From: Urechidicola vernalis
GTDB taxonomy: Bacteria > Bacteroidota > Bacteroidia > Flavobacteriales > Flavobacteriaceae
Assembly: GCF_031846385.1 (NCBI RefSeq)
Contig: NZ_JAVRHV010000005.1
Span: 1-64,000, forward strand
Direction: 5' to 3'
DNA length: 64,000 bases
In this document: piece after piece, positions 11,301 through 19,429 of the stretch
Position numbering within the stretch: position 1 is the stretch's first letter
Layout of the letters: each line of letters begins with the position of its first letter
Translations under genes and position numbers: made by a program
Notes under the pieces: generated by a model
What the model saw: only the letters and a program-made list of their open reading frames with translations
Database searches by the model: none
Told to the model about the DNA's origin: nothing

Positions 11301-13416
11301 CTGCAGCAATACTTACAGAGGCGTTTTCTGCGGCATCTGTAATTGTTATTATTGCCGAACAGGTATCAGTGTTTCCAGCATCATCTGTAACGGTGAATGT
11401 TACAACGTTATCTCCAATATCGGCACAGGTAAAAGAGGATTGCGATAAACTGAAATTTGTAGAACAATTATCTGTTGACCCATTATCTACCTGACTACCT
11501 AAAACAGTTAAAGTTCCAGTTCCAGGTGCTAACTGTAATGTTAAATCTTTGCAAACTGCTACAGGTGCTTCGTTATCTTCAACAGTAACAGTTTGTACAC
11601 ATGTAGTTGTTAAGCCAGCTCCATCTGTGGCCGTCCAAATTACTGTCGTGTCTCCTAATGGAAAAGTAGCAGGAGCATCATTCGAAATTCCAACAGAACA
11701 ATTATCTGAATAGGTTGGGGTCGCTAAACTTACACCACTTGCCGTACACAATCCTAAATCGGCACTCACAGTTACGTTGCTAGGGCATGTAATTGTTGGA
11801 GGCGTTGCGTCTACAACTGTCACGTTTTGAATACAAGTAGCTATTAAACCTGCAGTATCCGTAACGGTCCAGGTAACTTGAACTGTTCCTAATGGAAAAG
11901 TTGATGGTGCATTATTTGTTACACTGGCAACTCCGCAATTATCAGATGTTGTAGGTGTTCCTAAATTTACTGTAGTAGCTTCACAAAAACTATCTGCATT
12001 AACTATAATATCAGAAGGGCATACTATTATTGGGTTTTCAACATCTGTTATAACAACATCAAAACTGCAAGAATCTATTAACCCTTCGCCATCTGTTGCT
12101 GTATATGTTACTGTTGTTGTTCCAACCGGAAAGGTGTCTCCCGGATTATGTGTACTTGATACGGTAACACCGCAATTGTCTGCTGCTGTCGGGGGCGTCC
12201 ATGCAACTATTGCTCCACAAATTGAACTATCGGTTCCTTGACTAATATCAGGAGGGCAAGAACTTAAAACTGGATTTTCATCATCAGTTATAGTAATTGA
12301 TAAAAAATCTGTACCTGTTAATCCTTCATCGTCAGTAACCGTATAAGTAATTATTGTGGTTCCAACATTATAAAATTGACGTCCAACTTGTCCAGAACCT
12401 GAACCTGTTGTCGCACCTGACATAGCCCACGTTAAATTAGTTCCAGAACAATTATCACTTGGAATTGCATTACCAATTAAAAGTTCTAACGTACAATTAC
12501 CCGGCCCATCATCAGAAGAATTTCCACTTCTATCACTGCTAGCAACTACAGTTGGAGCTTCATTATCTATTACGGAAACATCAAAACTACATGTTTCACT
12601 AAAAGTGCCATCATTAATTGACCATACAATAGTAGTTCCATCAGGAATTTGTGCACCAGCGAGGGTGTTAGAATTGTTAAAATCATTAATTACCACAGCT
12701 CCCCCACAATTATCGTTGGCTACTGTGGGATCAAATTCGGTTCCAACGACAGTATAGTAACATTCTTCTGTAACTGTATTTCTTGTTTGATCACCTATAC
12801 ATGAAATTGTTGGATTCTCATCATCTATAACTGTAACGATTATATCATAAGTATTCGAATTTAATGAAGCGTCTATGACAGTATAAGTAATTGTTGTTGT
12901 TCCAACATTATAAATCTGTCTACCTACTTGATTCATTCCTGACAATATTGTCGCTCCCGTAGTAGCCCAACTCAACGTAGGTATTGAGCAAGCGTCACTA
13001 AAAAACACATTACTAACTAAAATTTCTGATGTGCAATCTCCAAACCCATCAACTGAGGTGTTTTCTATTACATTTCCTGATCCTCCAATAGTTGGAGGTA
13101 TATTATCTATAACATTAACGATTGTTGAACAACTAACGGGGGTACCGCCATTATCAGCCGATAGCGTAACCGTAACCTGACCAATATCTGTACAAGTAAA
13201 ATTATACTTATCTAAACTTATCGTGGACCCCATAGATGCTCCAGCATTAATATTTGCTACTGTAATGCTGGCATTACCAGAAGCATCAAGATAAATATCT
13301 AAAGTATTATCCGGGATGCAATCTGCTGTTTGAGCAATTAGATTTACTGTTAACAACATAAAAACAGATACAATAAAAGAAATATGATATCGGTTAGTAC
13401 GGGTGTTTTGAGGCAT
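5356..13416 (-). CDS. Giant secreted HYR/Ig-like/LamG protein with T9SS type A sorting domain
   Basis: The protein has 2686 residues. The signal peptide is about 1-29 (SFIVSVFMLLTVNLIAQ). About residues 30-105 form a DASGNASIT-type module. About 105-690 carry roughly seven HYR-like repeats, with recurring DNC, FPLGTxxVTWTVTD and CPSDI motifs. About 690-1900 are Ig-like or PKD-like repeats (repeated YQWYRNG, CxGxxxTFSV), interrupted by a Cys/Trp-rich insert near 1205-1235. A LamG domain follows (IDFDGTDDYISF, SIEAWVKSES), then a C-terminal region shared with the neighbour at 706-4500 and a T9SS sorting domain ending SKKLLLE. The protein is expected to be exported through the Sec system and then T9SS to the cell surface, where it may act as an adhesin or polysaccharide-contact protein; the ligand cannot be told. 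Translation starts at ATG 13416; a near -7 box (TACTTTCG, one mismatch) lies at about 13450-13443. Confidence 0.9.
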   Translation of the reverse strand: MPQNTRTNRYHISFIVSVFMLLTVNLIAQTADCIPDNTLDIYLDASGNASITVANINAGASMGSTISLDKYNFTCTDIGQVTVTLSADNGGTPVSCSTIVNVIDNIPPTIGGSGNVIENTSVDGFGDCTSEILVSNVFFSDACSIPTLSWATTGATILSGMNQVGRQIYNVGTTTITYTVIDASLNSNTYDIIVTVIDDENPTISCIGDQTRNTVTEECYYTVVGTEFDPTVANDNCGGAVVINDFNNSNTLAGAQIPDGTTIVWSINDGTFSETCSFDVSVIDNEAPTVVASSDRSGNSSDDGPGNCTLELLIGNAIPSDNCSGTNLTWAMSGATTGSGSGQVGRQFYNVGTTIITYTVTDDEGLTGTDFLSITITDDENPVLSSCPPDISQGTDSSICGAIVAWTPPTAADNCGVTVSSTHNPGDTFPVGTTTVTYTATDGEGLIDSCSFDVVITDVENPIIVCPSDIIVNADSFCEATTVNLGTPTTSDNCGVASVTNNAPSTFPLGTVQVTWTVTDTAGLIATCIQNVTVVDATPPTITCPSNVTVSADLGLCTASGVSLATPTYSDNCSVGISNDAPATFPLGDTTVIWTATDGAGLTTTCVQTVTVEDNEAPVAVCKDLTLQLAPGTGTLTVLGSQVDNGSTDNCSTNFSLSQSSFTCADIGDNVVTFTVTDDAGNTDTCSAIITITDAAENASVSIAAADTTVCQGIPTTFTATPTNGGTTPMYQWQINGSEVGAPTTSSTFVTSTLNQNDIVTVSMTSDLSVCATSQLSNSIQMTVNSLLPVSFSIVGNTIICEGELTTFLPGTITNGGSNPSYQWYLNGTPTVTTINYTTSGLSNGDVVTLEVSSDANCANPVPASESITITVNPLPTVTALIDGSSSNVTICSGDTVTLTGSGASSYTWDNGVSDGDVVSPSTTMTYTVTGTDGSSCENSDTITVTVTPDATIGLISAAGTESQNVCSGSAMTPITYQLTNATGANVIGTLPSGVLPSFDPGTGIFTISGNPTTTETTTGDFYSFSIEAIGCNPASIDAFIGVYGAAPAAPTSHDGPYNICVGAFTNNATVNFSIPVDPNVVAYNWGMPNGSFNITDGDNTDEVTVNITQTYDWGRAFQPQTYVITVSTINPCGTSSDYTFEIELQYLDVLDITAGEDIYVCEDTSSIDMAGGTDGPLGSGLDYDEWDWFDATGTDDNFDHDATYQECVRVCTRYWPWGWCRTYTETCTDETHPELDSNYNLPTSNSGDIHTIILEGGNGTCDTVTDEINIYVIEKPSALLGVDITICENNTTEITITGTEFTDITYSYNSGSETGTITLDATGNATFTTVALMASTTFSLTSANYNNSRFPSGTRNETCTEALTESLDITVEEAPTVDAGVNQTICSSDTATMAGTIGGSNPSGTWSTNGFGSFNNDTPLAIYTPHALDVFFSPITLTYTNTPTGECSPVSDTMQLTISEEVTITTQPQNRTVCAGNTTTFSVGATGDGLTYQWYRNASLISGATSNSYTASSLAIGDDGDNYYVIVGGSGICSNVQSNTVSISVNEIGISSQPTNVAECEGNNVSFSVVTTGTVSTYQWYRNGVVISGANSTTLNISNIDSSDAGNYYVVMTGPYCSNVTSATASLAVTSIPTVNLSYNTSVFCNSNSSVSPSLIGTDAYIGGSYSYTGSGTLDLNTSTGVIDPSGSTAGTYIVLYDTPTGVCATVQAQTTVTINEFNSAAEAGTSQSTGACNNTTVTLSADPLSVAGASGVWTVISGQLASSYVFSDVNSPVSTFTGQSGESYTLQWSITSASPCSGSSDTTQVTFANCGSFIDFDGTDDYISFGDNYDRSGNFSIEAWVKSESNSGTKTILSKRDASDFTDGYDLRIQGNNFSFRYNGSGLITSSRAMTTDRWYHVAISFDGSTYRMYQDGILVNSTSGTLPSSNSDEFLIGAMDRSVNVPTNYFNGWLDEVRLWSVVLTQDQIREMMNQEIENSAGNVQGATIPKDVSGLSWASLDGYYQMNQSTDLASGYLASKSASGFSGNLINITSSQSESAPLPYNSTTSGDWTNSNTWLNGNVQITPNNTINGTEVIWNIVETNHNVSSGDKDITLLGLFVNDDKLSIENSDAVSGGQSVRVTSYLSIDGNGVLDLVGESQLLQDEDSWINEAGTGYLERDQQGTANSFAYNYWSSPVSLSSGAGNNLPFTLNDVLFDGRDPDNPRPIKYGDRYDYYFADGGSTSSEQLKLATSWIYKYAYSNRVGAYANWEFVGNIGTLNVTEGFSMKGASGAISLDLGVASQNLVYRGKPNNIPNGETEMLAVDFATSGIDGQYVSLIGNPFPSAIDANEFLADNSASTDGTLLFWEHWSDNTHIVRSYQGGYAVYNSSGGNQATSQVPHPNNPTITPGSSPRRVPQRYIPIGQGFMVKSSALGGRVVFKNSQRIFYKETGSSSNYIKPGGGKERNIDIETDDGVMRIRLGIDTPQGIHRPLLIAFLEGATDAHDHLFDAEAPEQNRSDAFMLLEDEKFIIQGFGEFKKEREIPIILDIAEEDEAYPFKFMIDGLENFPDEIEIYVKDFGNNGETYNIRNSSSFDIKLKAGEYKERFALVFRSRKESVESVEEIEDAFKVYTNKEYKEIRVVKTRDVDFNNITLFNSIGQQIAYWNTNLNKLKLNLPVHHLSTGVYILTIDTPKGSISKKLLLE

Positions 13417-13500
13417 TTTTAATTAAGAAAATTTTAAGTTCACGAAAGTATAAAAAAAACGCCTTTTTCTAATTGATTATAAACAGTTTGTAACTAAAAT

Positions 13501-15948
13501 TTAATTTATTATTAATGATATAGAATAATTTCTGCCTGGGGCACTAATTCCTGAAGCGAATTCTTTATAATGATTATCAAAAATATTATCTATCATAAAT
13601 TGAATGTTCAAATTCTTTGTTATGTTATAACTACTATAAAGATTTAGACTATTCCAGCTGGGTGTTCCTACAAAATCTCCATCTTCATTTATCGGAGTTT
13701 GTTCAATATTATCAATTCCCTCAATTAAATTGTAGTCCTCTATTTTCTTAGTTGCATTAAATCTAAAACTCAACGACATCTCCAATCTCTTCTTAGCAAA
13801 TGCAAAGTCTACATTACCAAATAAAGGCGGAATAGATGATAAGGGTAATCCGGAATCATAGGCCCTGCCTTTGGTATAAGTTGCACTTGCGCTGGTTTTA
13901 AAATGTTTTGATAAATTTCCTCCTAAAGTCAATGTTGACCCATAAATATATGCGTTATCATGATTCACATTTGCGTAGGTTTCTACTTCTTCTCCGTCAT
14001 AAATAATTGTTGGAGATCCGTTAATGGGGAATGGTTCTCTTGCTATATAGTTATTCAGTAAGGTATAATAAACATTAAATCCAACATTAAAGTTTTTATC
14101 ATTTAAGTATTTAATTGCACCGAGTTCTCCACTATAAGCAAATTCAGGTTTCAACGCAACGTTGGGAACAGTTACAATTCCATTTTTCTCTCTAATTTTT
14201 CCGATATCATCAATATTAGGCGATCTAAACCCTGAAGAAAGCACGGAGTTTAATTGCCAAGTATCATTTGGTTTGTATGCATAACCGACAGTCGCCGTTA
14301 AAGCGCCATTATTTAGATTGATATCCATGTCTGGTAATGTAATAAAGGTATCATCTATCCATGTTGCATTTAACCATGTATTTGTAAAGCGAATCCCGGT
14401 ATTTAAAGTTCCTTTCTTAGAAACATCTTGTCTATAACTTGTATAAATTGCGGAACTTGTATAGTTGCTTCCACCATCTGGGTACCTGGATTGAACGGCA
14501 AAGTTTCCTGAAAAACCAATTATTTCATTTCCTTCAACTTTTAAAGTCTTTCCGACAGCATATGAGTCTACTATATTATGAGTTACTTCTATTCCATATG
14601 ACAAACTACGATTCGATTTATTTGAAAGAGGAATTGAGAAATCACCATTGAAGCTTAAAACATCAACATTTTCAATTCTATAAGACCTGTCCAAACTTCC
14701 AAACTTTCGTTGAATTCTAGATTCCTCTAAATTTTGATATGCCGCTGTAAAAGTTCCAGAATCCATCCATTTTTTGGATGGTTCAAAAGAAAATTGAGAG
14801 CTTATCATGGTTCTTTTCTGAGGGCCATAATACCATTCAGCGAATTTCAAAGATCCCTCTTTTTCTTCTGTTAGTCTATCAAATCTAGGTATGTCTGAAG
14901 ACATAGAATGTTGAAAATTCAATATTAATTTTGACTTTTCTGAGGCTTTAAAAATCAGTTTTTGCAAAAAATCTCTTTGATTATAGCCGGTATTTTTCTG
15001 ATTATTTGGGTCTGAATTTGAAACTGGATTTGGATTGTAAAATGTATCTGAATTATTTGAGTATTCAAAAACTTTACCCCAATCTTCAAATCCATGCCTT
15101 CGGTTTTCACCCATTTTTAAATCTTGAAAATCTGAATATGAAAAACTGGTAAAAGAGGCCCATTTATTAAATGAAAATGATACACTTCCTTGATTCGTGA
15201 TTTCTTCGTTAACTGAACTATATCTTGATAAAAAACTCACTTTTGTTTGAGGAGTATAGGAAAACTTTGGTGTTTTTGTGTAGTAATGAACAACCCCTCC
15301 TAAAGCATCAGATCCATAGATTACAGAAGATGGTCCAAACAAAACTTCTGTTCGTTCTAATGTAGAAGGTGATACAGTAATAGAACTTTGTAAATGTCCG
15401 GTTCTATAAATAGCATTGTTCATTCTTACTCCATCAACAACAAGTAAAACCTTATTTGCTTCCATCCCTCTTAAAACGGGACTTCCCCCTCCAAATTGAG
15501 ACTTTTGAACTTTCACTCCAGGAATGGTAGCAAGTAAATCAGCAGAAGTCTGAGGAGCAATTTTTACGATTTCTTTATTTATACTAATTTCAATTTGCTC
15601 CGCAACTCGACTTCTTGTTTCTTTCTGCTTTGAAGTTGAAAGAATTACTTCCTCTAAAGATTCCGCCTGTTTGTGTAAAAAAACTTTAAAATCTACCTCT
15701 TTTAAATGACGCTTTAAAATTTCAATTTCGATATAAGATAGATGATTGAATGAAATGACTTCATTTTCATCAAAAAAAGACAAATCTACTTTTCCAAATT
15801 TATCCGAATAAACGACCTTCGTGTTATTTTCTCCATAAACGGTACAGTTTTCTATAGGGAAATTAGTTTCTATATCAAGAATTGTCACCTCTTGACTAAA
15901 AATAAACCCACAAACAAAAAATATTACTACGCTAATTAAACTCCTCAT
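13501..15948 (-). CDS. TonB-dependent outer-membrane receptor (haemoglobin/haem receptor-like)
   Basis: The protein has 815 residues. The signal peptide is about 1-18 (ends FIFSQ). About 19-95 form a short carboxypeptidase-regulatory-like domain. The plug is about 110-235, with SADLLATIPGVKVQKS, GGGSPVLRGMEANKVLLVVD and GSDALGGVVHYYT. A 22-strand type barrel ends in the usual aromatic terminal strand (PGRNYSISLIIN). The motif VDGVRMNNAIYRTGHLQ resembles the haemoglobin/lactoferrin receptor branch, so iron or haem uptake is a reasonable but unproved guess. It is the last gene of a tight minus-strand set: recO ends 2 bases upstream of its ATG. No SusD partner is adjacent, which argues against a polysaccharide locus. 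Confidence 0.88.
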   Translation of the reverse strand: MRSLISVVIFFVCGFIFSQEVTILDIETNFPIENCTVYGENNTKVVYSDKFGKVDLSFFDENEVISFNHLSYIEIEILKRHLKEVDFKVFLHKQAESLEEVILSTSKQKETRSRVAEQIEISINKEIVKIAPQTSADLLATIPGVKVQKSQFGGGSPVLRGMEANKVLLVVDGVRMNNAIYRTGHLQSSITVSPSTLERTEVLFGPSSVIYGSDALGGVVHYYTKTPKFSYTPQTKVSFLSRYSSVNEEITNQGSVSFSFNKWASFTSFSYSDFQDLKMGENRRHGFEDWGKVFEYSNNSDTFYNPNPVSNSDPNNQKNTGYNQRDFLQKLIFKASEKSKLILNFQHSMSSDIPRFDRLTEEKEGSLKFAEWYYGPQKRTMISSQFSFEPSKKWMDSGTFTAAYQNLEESRIQRKFGSLDRSYRIENVDVLSFNGDFSIPLSNKSNRSLSYGIEVTHNIVDSYAVGKTLKVEGNEIIGFSGNFAVQSRYPDGGSNYTSSAIYTSYRQDVSKKGTLNTGIRFTNTWLNATWIDDTFITLPDMDINLNNGALTATVGYAYKPNDTWQLNSVLSSGFRSPNIDDIGKIREKNGIVTVPNVALKPEFAYSGELGAIKYLNDKNFNVGFNVYYTLLNNYIAREPFPINGSPTIIYDGEEVETYANVNHDNAYIYGSTLTLGGNLSKHFKTSASATYTKGRAYDSGLPLSSIPPLFGNVDFAFAKKRLEMSLSFRFNATKKIEDYNLIEGIDNIEQTPINEDGDFVGTPSWNSLNLYSSYNITKNLNIQFMIDNIFDNHYKEFASGISAPGRNYSISLIIN

Positions 15949-15950
15949 TA

Positions 15951-16673
15951 CTAACTAAATACCTGTCTTAAAACGTCTAGTGATTTTGGTCTTTTAAATC
16001 CCGTCAAATGTAACTCAAAATATCGGATCAGAATATCTAAAACTCGATGTCTATTTACTGCATTAAATTCTACCTTGTGTAGAGCATCAATATTTATACC
16101 TAAGAGTTTTTTAAAGGCAATTAAATCTTCATTTGACACAACATTATTGTGGTATTTTACATTTTTAACAAATCTCCCTTCTAGCAAATCAAAATTGCTA
16201 TATCCAATATTTTCTAATTCAGGATAAAACCCAAGAAATTTGGTTAATTTTAATAAAAATAACAAATGGAAATTAGAAATATTTTCATGAAGATCTAACC
16301 ACATTAAGGCGCTTTCTATATAACTATACAAATCCTCATTCGATTCTTCTTCTTGAATTGATGTACTCAAAACCTCGGATAAAAAAAACACAATAGACTG
16401 TTTAAATATATTTGAATATAGCGATTGATAAGGATTATGAATATGAACCTCTTTTAAACTATTTAGGTTTCCCTTACTGTTATGTTTTCCTATAATATTT
16501 AATTGAGTTAATGGTTGAAAGTAAGATGCTTTAATCTTGCCTTTCCTTGATCCTAAAACCCCTTTTAATAAATAAGACTTACACCCCGATTTTTCCGTAA
16601 AGCATTTAACGATAAGACTTGTATCTCCGTATTTAATTGAATTTAATACAATTGCCTTTGTTGCAACAAGCAT
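15951..16673 (-). CDS. recO: DNA repair protein RecO
   Basis: At 240 residues this is the usual RecO length. The N-terminal OB-fold (about 1-80) begins TKAIVLNSIKYGDTSLIVKCFTE and includes SYLLKGVLGSRKGKIKASYFQPL. A helical C-terminal domain follows (LLKLTKFLGFYPE). RecO works with RecR and RecF to load RecA on SSB-coated single strands. The four-Cys zinc motif of some RecO proteins is absent, as is common in this phylum. The gene lies 2 bases from the TonB receptor and 2 bases from the small secreted protein upstream, so the three probably share a transcript. Confidence 0.92.
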   Translation of the reverse strand: MLVATKAIVLNSIKYGDTSLIVKCFTEKSGCKSYLLKGVLGSRKGKIKASYFQPLTQLNIIGKHNSKGNLNSLKEVHIHNPYQSLYSNIFKQSIVFFLSEVLSTSIQEEESNEDLYSYIESALMWLDLHENISNFHLLFLLKLTKFLGFYPELENIGYSNFDLLEGRFVKNVKYHNNVVSNEDLIAFKKLLGINIDALHKVEFNAVNRHRVLDILIRYFELHLTGFKRPKSLDVLRQVFS

Positions 16674-16675
16674 TC

Positions 16676-16900
16676 TTAATTTATTATTACAATTTTTGTA
16701 GTGTTTGTTTCCTTATTGTCATTGATAGATAGCGAAATAATATTTACTCCTGATACATTCTTAAGCTCTCCAAAATTGATTTTATTGTGAGCAATTTTTA
16801 CGTAGTTATAAGAATTGGAATCTTCCCAACTATTGGAATAATCTATTTGAGACCAGACATTGATAACAATAAAAAAAAGAAAAAAATTTAAGTATTTCAC
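16676..16900 (-). CDS. 74-residue secreted protein, possible internally deleted porZ remnant
   Basis: The signal peptide is about 1-18 (FFLFFIVINVWSQ). The next part, YSNSWEDSNSYNYVK, resembles the start of flavobacterial PorZ-type two-component-propeller proteins (W-E-x-x-x-SY-x-x-x-K). The last 30 residues (GVNIISLSINDN, TTKIVIIN) look like the last strands of a T9SS C-terminal domain. The central propellers, hundreds of residues in PorZ, are missing, and the join is in frame. It sits directly upstream of recO. I read it as a collapsed gene or a tiny T9SS-like cargo; the family assignment rests on short matches only. Confidence 0.5.
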   Translation of the reverse strand: MKYLNFFLFFIVINVWSQIDYSNSWEDSNSYNYVKIAHNKINFGELKNVSGVNIISLSINDNKETNTTKIVIIN

Positions 16901-16976
16901 TCCAATAATTTTTTGCTAAGGTATTCATTAATAACGGAAACATGAAAAGTATTATTTTAGCAAAAATTACTCTTAA

Positions 16977-17450
16977 ATGCCTTTAGAAATTGAAAGAAAA
17001 TTCTTAATAAAAAATTCTTCCTATAAAACGGATAGTTTTAAAGTATCTTTTATTAAACAAGGTTTTTTAAATTCAAATAAAAATCGGGTTGTTAGAGTTC
17101 GAATTTTAGACAATTCTGGTTTTTTAACTATTAAAGGAATTTCCTCTAGTAATGGTACTTCAAGATTTGAATGGGAAAAGGAAATTCCACTCGAAGAGGC
17201 TAATGAATTATTCCAGCTTTGTGAAAAAGGTGTAATTGAAAAGTATCGTTATTACGTTAATCATGGGGATCATATTTACGAAATAGATGAATTTAAAGGT
17301 GAAAATGAAGGACTGGTTATTGGTGAAGTTGAACTTGGTTCAGTAGATGAATCTTTCTCCAAACCAACATGGGTAGGTGTTGAGGTTACCGGAGATACAA
17401 AATTCTATAATTCTGAGTTAAGCAAGAATCCTTTTTCAAAATGGGTATAA
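16977..17450 (+). CDS. CYTH domain protein (triphosphate tunnel metalloenzyme)
   Basis: The protein has 157 residues, all one CYTH domain. The signature EIERKF (ExExK) is at residues 4-9. Basic tunnel residues (VVRVRIL, TIKG) and acidic strands (EIDEF, IGEVELG) follow in the expected order. Small bacterial members usually hydrolyse inorganic tripolyphosphate or related triphosphates with a divalent metal. It is divergent from the 16900 gene across a 76-base gap that must hold promoters for both. A hairpin terminator follows at 17457-17487. Confidence 0.88.
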   Translation: MPLEIERKFLIKNSSYKTDSFKVSFIKQGFLNSNKNRVVRVRILDNSGFLTIKGISSSNGTSRFEWEKEIPLEEANELFQLCEKGVIEKYRYYVNHGDHIYEIDEFKGENEGLVIGEVELGSVDESFSKPTWVGVEVTGDTKFYNSELSKNPFSKWV

Positions 17451-17456
17451 AAAAGA

Positions 17457-17487
17457 AACTCGAGTCAAACAATGTTTAACTCGAGTT
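17457..17487 (+). terminator. Hairpin downstream of the CYTH gene
   Basis: The arms AACTCGAGTCAAAC and GTTTAACTCGAGTT pair over 14 positions with one mismatch across a 3-base AAT loop, starting 6 bases after the stop codon. The 3' side is AT-rich but has no clean T tract, so it may be a processing or pausing hairpin. Confidence 0.6.
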
Positions 17488-17616
17488 ATAAATAAATCAA
17501 CCCCAAAGACTCATTTACATTACAAATATAATATTCTTACTAATACAATTCATAGCAATCTATTATTTTTCTTCTAAAAATATACAAATGGTTTGTTTTA
17601 ATAAATAAATGGAAAT

Positions 17617-17649
17617 AAAAAACCCGAACATTGTTTGTTCGGGTTTTTT
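17617..17649. terminator. Strong bidirectional terminator
   Basis: The arms AAAAAACCCGAACA and TGTTCGGGTTTTTT form a perfect 14-bp stem with a 5-base loop, with A and T tracts on both sides. It stands between the convergent CYTH gene and the small minus-strand gene at 17681-17935. Confidence 0.85.
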
Positions 17650-17680
17650 AAATAAATCAACTTATTGATTTTTAACGTAA

Positions 17681-17935
17681 TTAGCTTATTTTTTTATTCT
17701 GACTTTGTATTGCAGAAATACTTTCTAATTCCCAAGAAAGTCCTTTTTTTATATAAACAATCTGTCTTACTGTTTTAACAGCATCGAATCGATATATAAA
17801 CTTTCTGATAAATTTGGTGACATCTAACTTTTGTTTCACACTGCCCTCTCCTATAAACTTTATAGTGCGTGTGTCTTCTTTTATGTCCCTCAAAATATCT
17901 TTATCTGTGGGGATAAAAAAAGAAATGATTGTCAT
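17681..17935 (-). CDS. Hypothetical 84-residue protein
   Basis: I do not recognise a family. The translation has normal bacterial composition, with mixed charge (DILRDIKEDTRTIKFIGEG) and alternating hydrophobic strands (KTVRQIVYIKKGLSWELESI) that suggest a small alpha/beta or beta protein. It has no signal peptide or membrane segment. It is followed by a strong terminator at 17617-17649, which supports a real transcript. No clear -7 box is visible upstream of 17935. Confidence 0.5.
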   Translation of the reverse strand: MTIISFFIPTDKDILRDIKEDTRTIKFIGEGSVKQKLDVTKFIRKFIYRFDAVKTVRQIVYIKKGLSWELESISAIQSQNKKIS

Positions 17936-18092
17936 TATGTAATTTTGTAAAATTTTAAAAGTCTATTCAACGTTTAGACTCAATATTATAACTCAAAGGT
18001 AAGCCGAATATTCGATTGAAATTTTTAGAATTAACGCTTGTATTCTTTTTTTTTACCAATGGTATTAGAATCGCTATAAATGGTTTTTAGTT

Positions 18093-19424
18093 TTAAGAAC
18101 TAATAGGAAATACAATTGTAACTTTTGTTCCCGTTTTTTCTTCGGTAGAAATATCTGAAATATCGACAACTACATTCGCTTGTCTGTGTAATAACTTAAT
18201 TCTATTTTCCGTTGCTTGTGTGCCAAAAAATTTCCTTCTATTAATTTGTTTGTGAGGTTGTCTTTTCGAATTGTCTATTCCTATCCCATTATCAACTACT
18301 TCACAACGAATACTGTTCTCTTCTTTTCTAATTGTTAATTCCACTCTTTTATCTCCCTCCACATGCATTATTCCATGCCAAATTGAGTTCTCTAAATATG
18401 GTTGTAAAAATAATGGAGGAACTTTAACTTCTTCTAAATTAATACCATTATCTACATTTATGATATACTCAAACCCCCCCTTAATTCGCATTTGTTCCAA
18501 TTTTACATAAAGCCCTAATATTCCTAATTCTTCAGATAATGGAATTGTAAGGCTGGACGAACTCTTAAGGATAACACGAATTAATCGCGAAAATTTTGTA
18601 ATATAATCTGACGCTTTTTCTACATCGTTTTTTAACACAAAGTTGTTAATTGAATTCAGGGAATTAAACAAAAAGTGAGGGTTCATTTGACTCTGTAATG
18701 CGGTCATTTTTAACTCCTCCATTTGTTTTTGCTTAATGGCTAACTTAACCTCTGCATTTTTACTCCGCTGTTCAATTCGTTTAACACTATGCCCTAAAGT
18801 AGAAGCAAAAACTATACTCTGAATAAATGCTCCTATATACATAAAAAACATAGGATGCACACCATAGTTTGCAAACACTTCTTCATCTACAAATAACTGT
18901 AAGAAACTAATATTGGCAAGTACTACGTACAACAAAGAGCCAAATACAAAATACTTCGATGTAATCCCTGGAATTTTATAGAGGTAATAAAACGAAGTTA
19001 GATTGAATATTGTTAGTAAAGGCCCTACAATTGTAAATGATTGCAATTGAAATTCATAGCCCAAAAACATCTCAATGAAAATAAACATAGGTGCTAGAGC
19101 CAATAAGACTTTTACTTCCAGTTCAAGAAACTTATCCCATTGAACATTGTGTATCCTAGTTTCTAAGAGATTTCTTGTAAATAAGGCAAAACAGGCGTAT
19201 GCTAAAAATTGAATAGGGAAATTTATATATTCATAAATTCCTTCTGAAACAATGTTGTCAAATACATGTTGATAGAAATAAATAAACAGCCCTAGAAGAT
19301 ATAAACTGTAGTATAAATAGGTTGTTCTTCGGTTCTGGAAATATATTAGTAAATGATAAATTACTAAAACAAATAATCCTCCTCGAATCCAAGAATATAT
19401 TTCAGAATGGATATCTACAAACAT
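18093..19424 (-). CDS. Sensor histidine kinase, LytS/YehU type with 7TM N-terminus
   Basis: The protein has 443 residues. About 1-212 contain seven hydrophobic segments of the 7TMR-DISM kind, and about 215-240 a coiled linker. The His_kinase domain has the phosphoacceptor in MNPHFLFNSLNSI (His250), the N box PYLENSIWHG and the G1-type VVDNGIGID, ending with the short ATPase domain (GTKVTIVFPI). It autophosphorylates and passes phosphate to the LytTR regulator encoded 5 bases upstream (19430-20167). Its signal is unknown. Confidence 0.9.
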   Translation of the reverse strand: MFVDIHSEIYSWIRGGLFVLVIYHLLIYFQNRRTTYLYYSLYLLGLFIYFYQHVFDNIVSEGIYEYINFPIQFLAYACFALFTRNLLETRIHNVQWDKFLELEVKVLLALAPMFIFIEMFLGYEFQLQSFTIVGPLLTIFNLTSFYYLYKIPGITSKYFVFGSLLYVVLANISFLQLFVDEEVFANYGVHPMFFMYIGAFIQSIVFASTLGHSVKRIEQRSKNAEVKLAIKQKQMEELKMTALQSQMNPHFLFNSLNSINNFVLKNDVEKASDYITKFSRLIRVILKSSSSLTIPLSEELGILGLYVKLEQMRIKGGFEYIINVDNGINLEEVKVPPLFLQPYLENSIWHGIMHVEGDKRVELTIRKEENSIRCEVVDNGIGIDNSKRQPHKQINRRKFFGTQATENRIKLLHRQANVVVDISDISTEEKTGTKVTIVFPISS

Positions 19425-19429
19425 CCTAA

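Noticed and set aside
10054..11448. Several Cys- or Ile-rich plus-strand frames inside the giant minus-strand gene
   Set aside because: They are antisense shadows of repeated Thr/Ser/Val-rich codons, with no start signals or family likeness.
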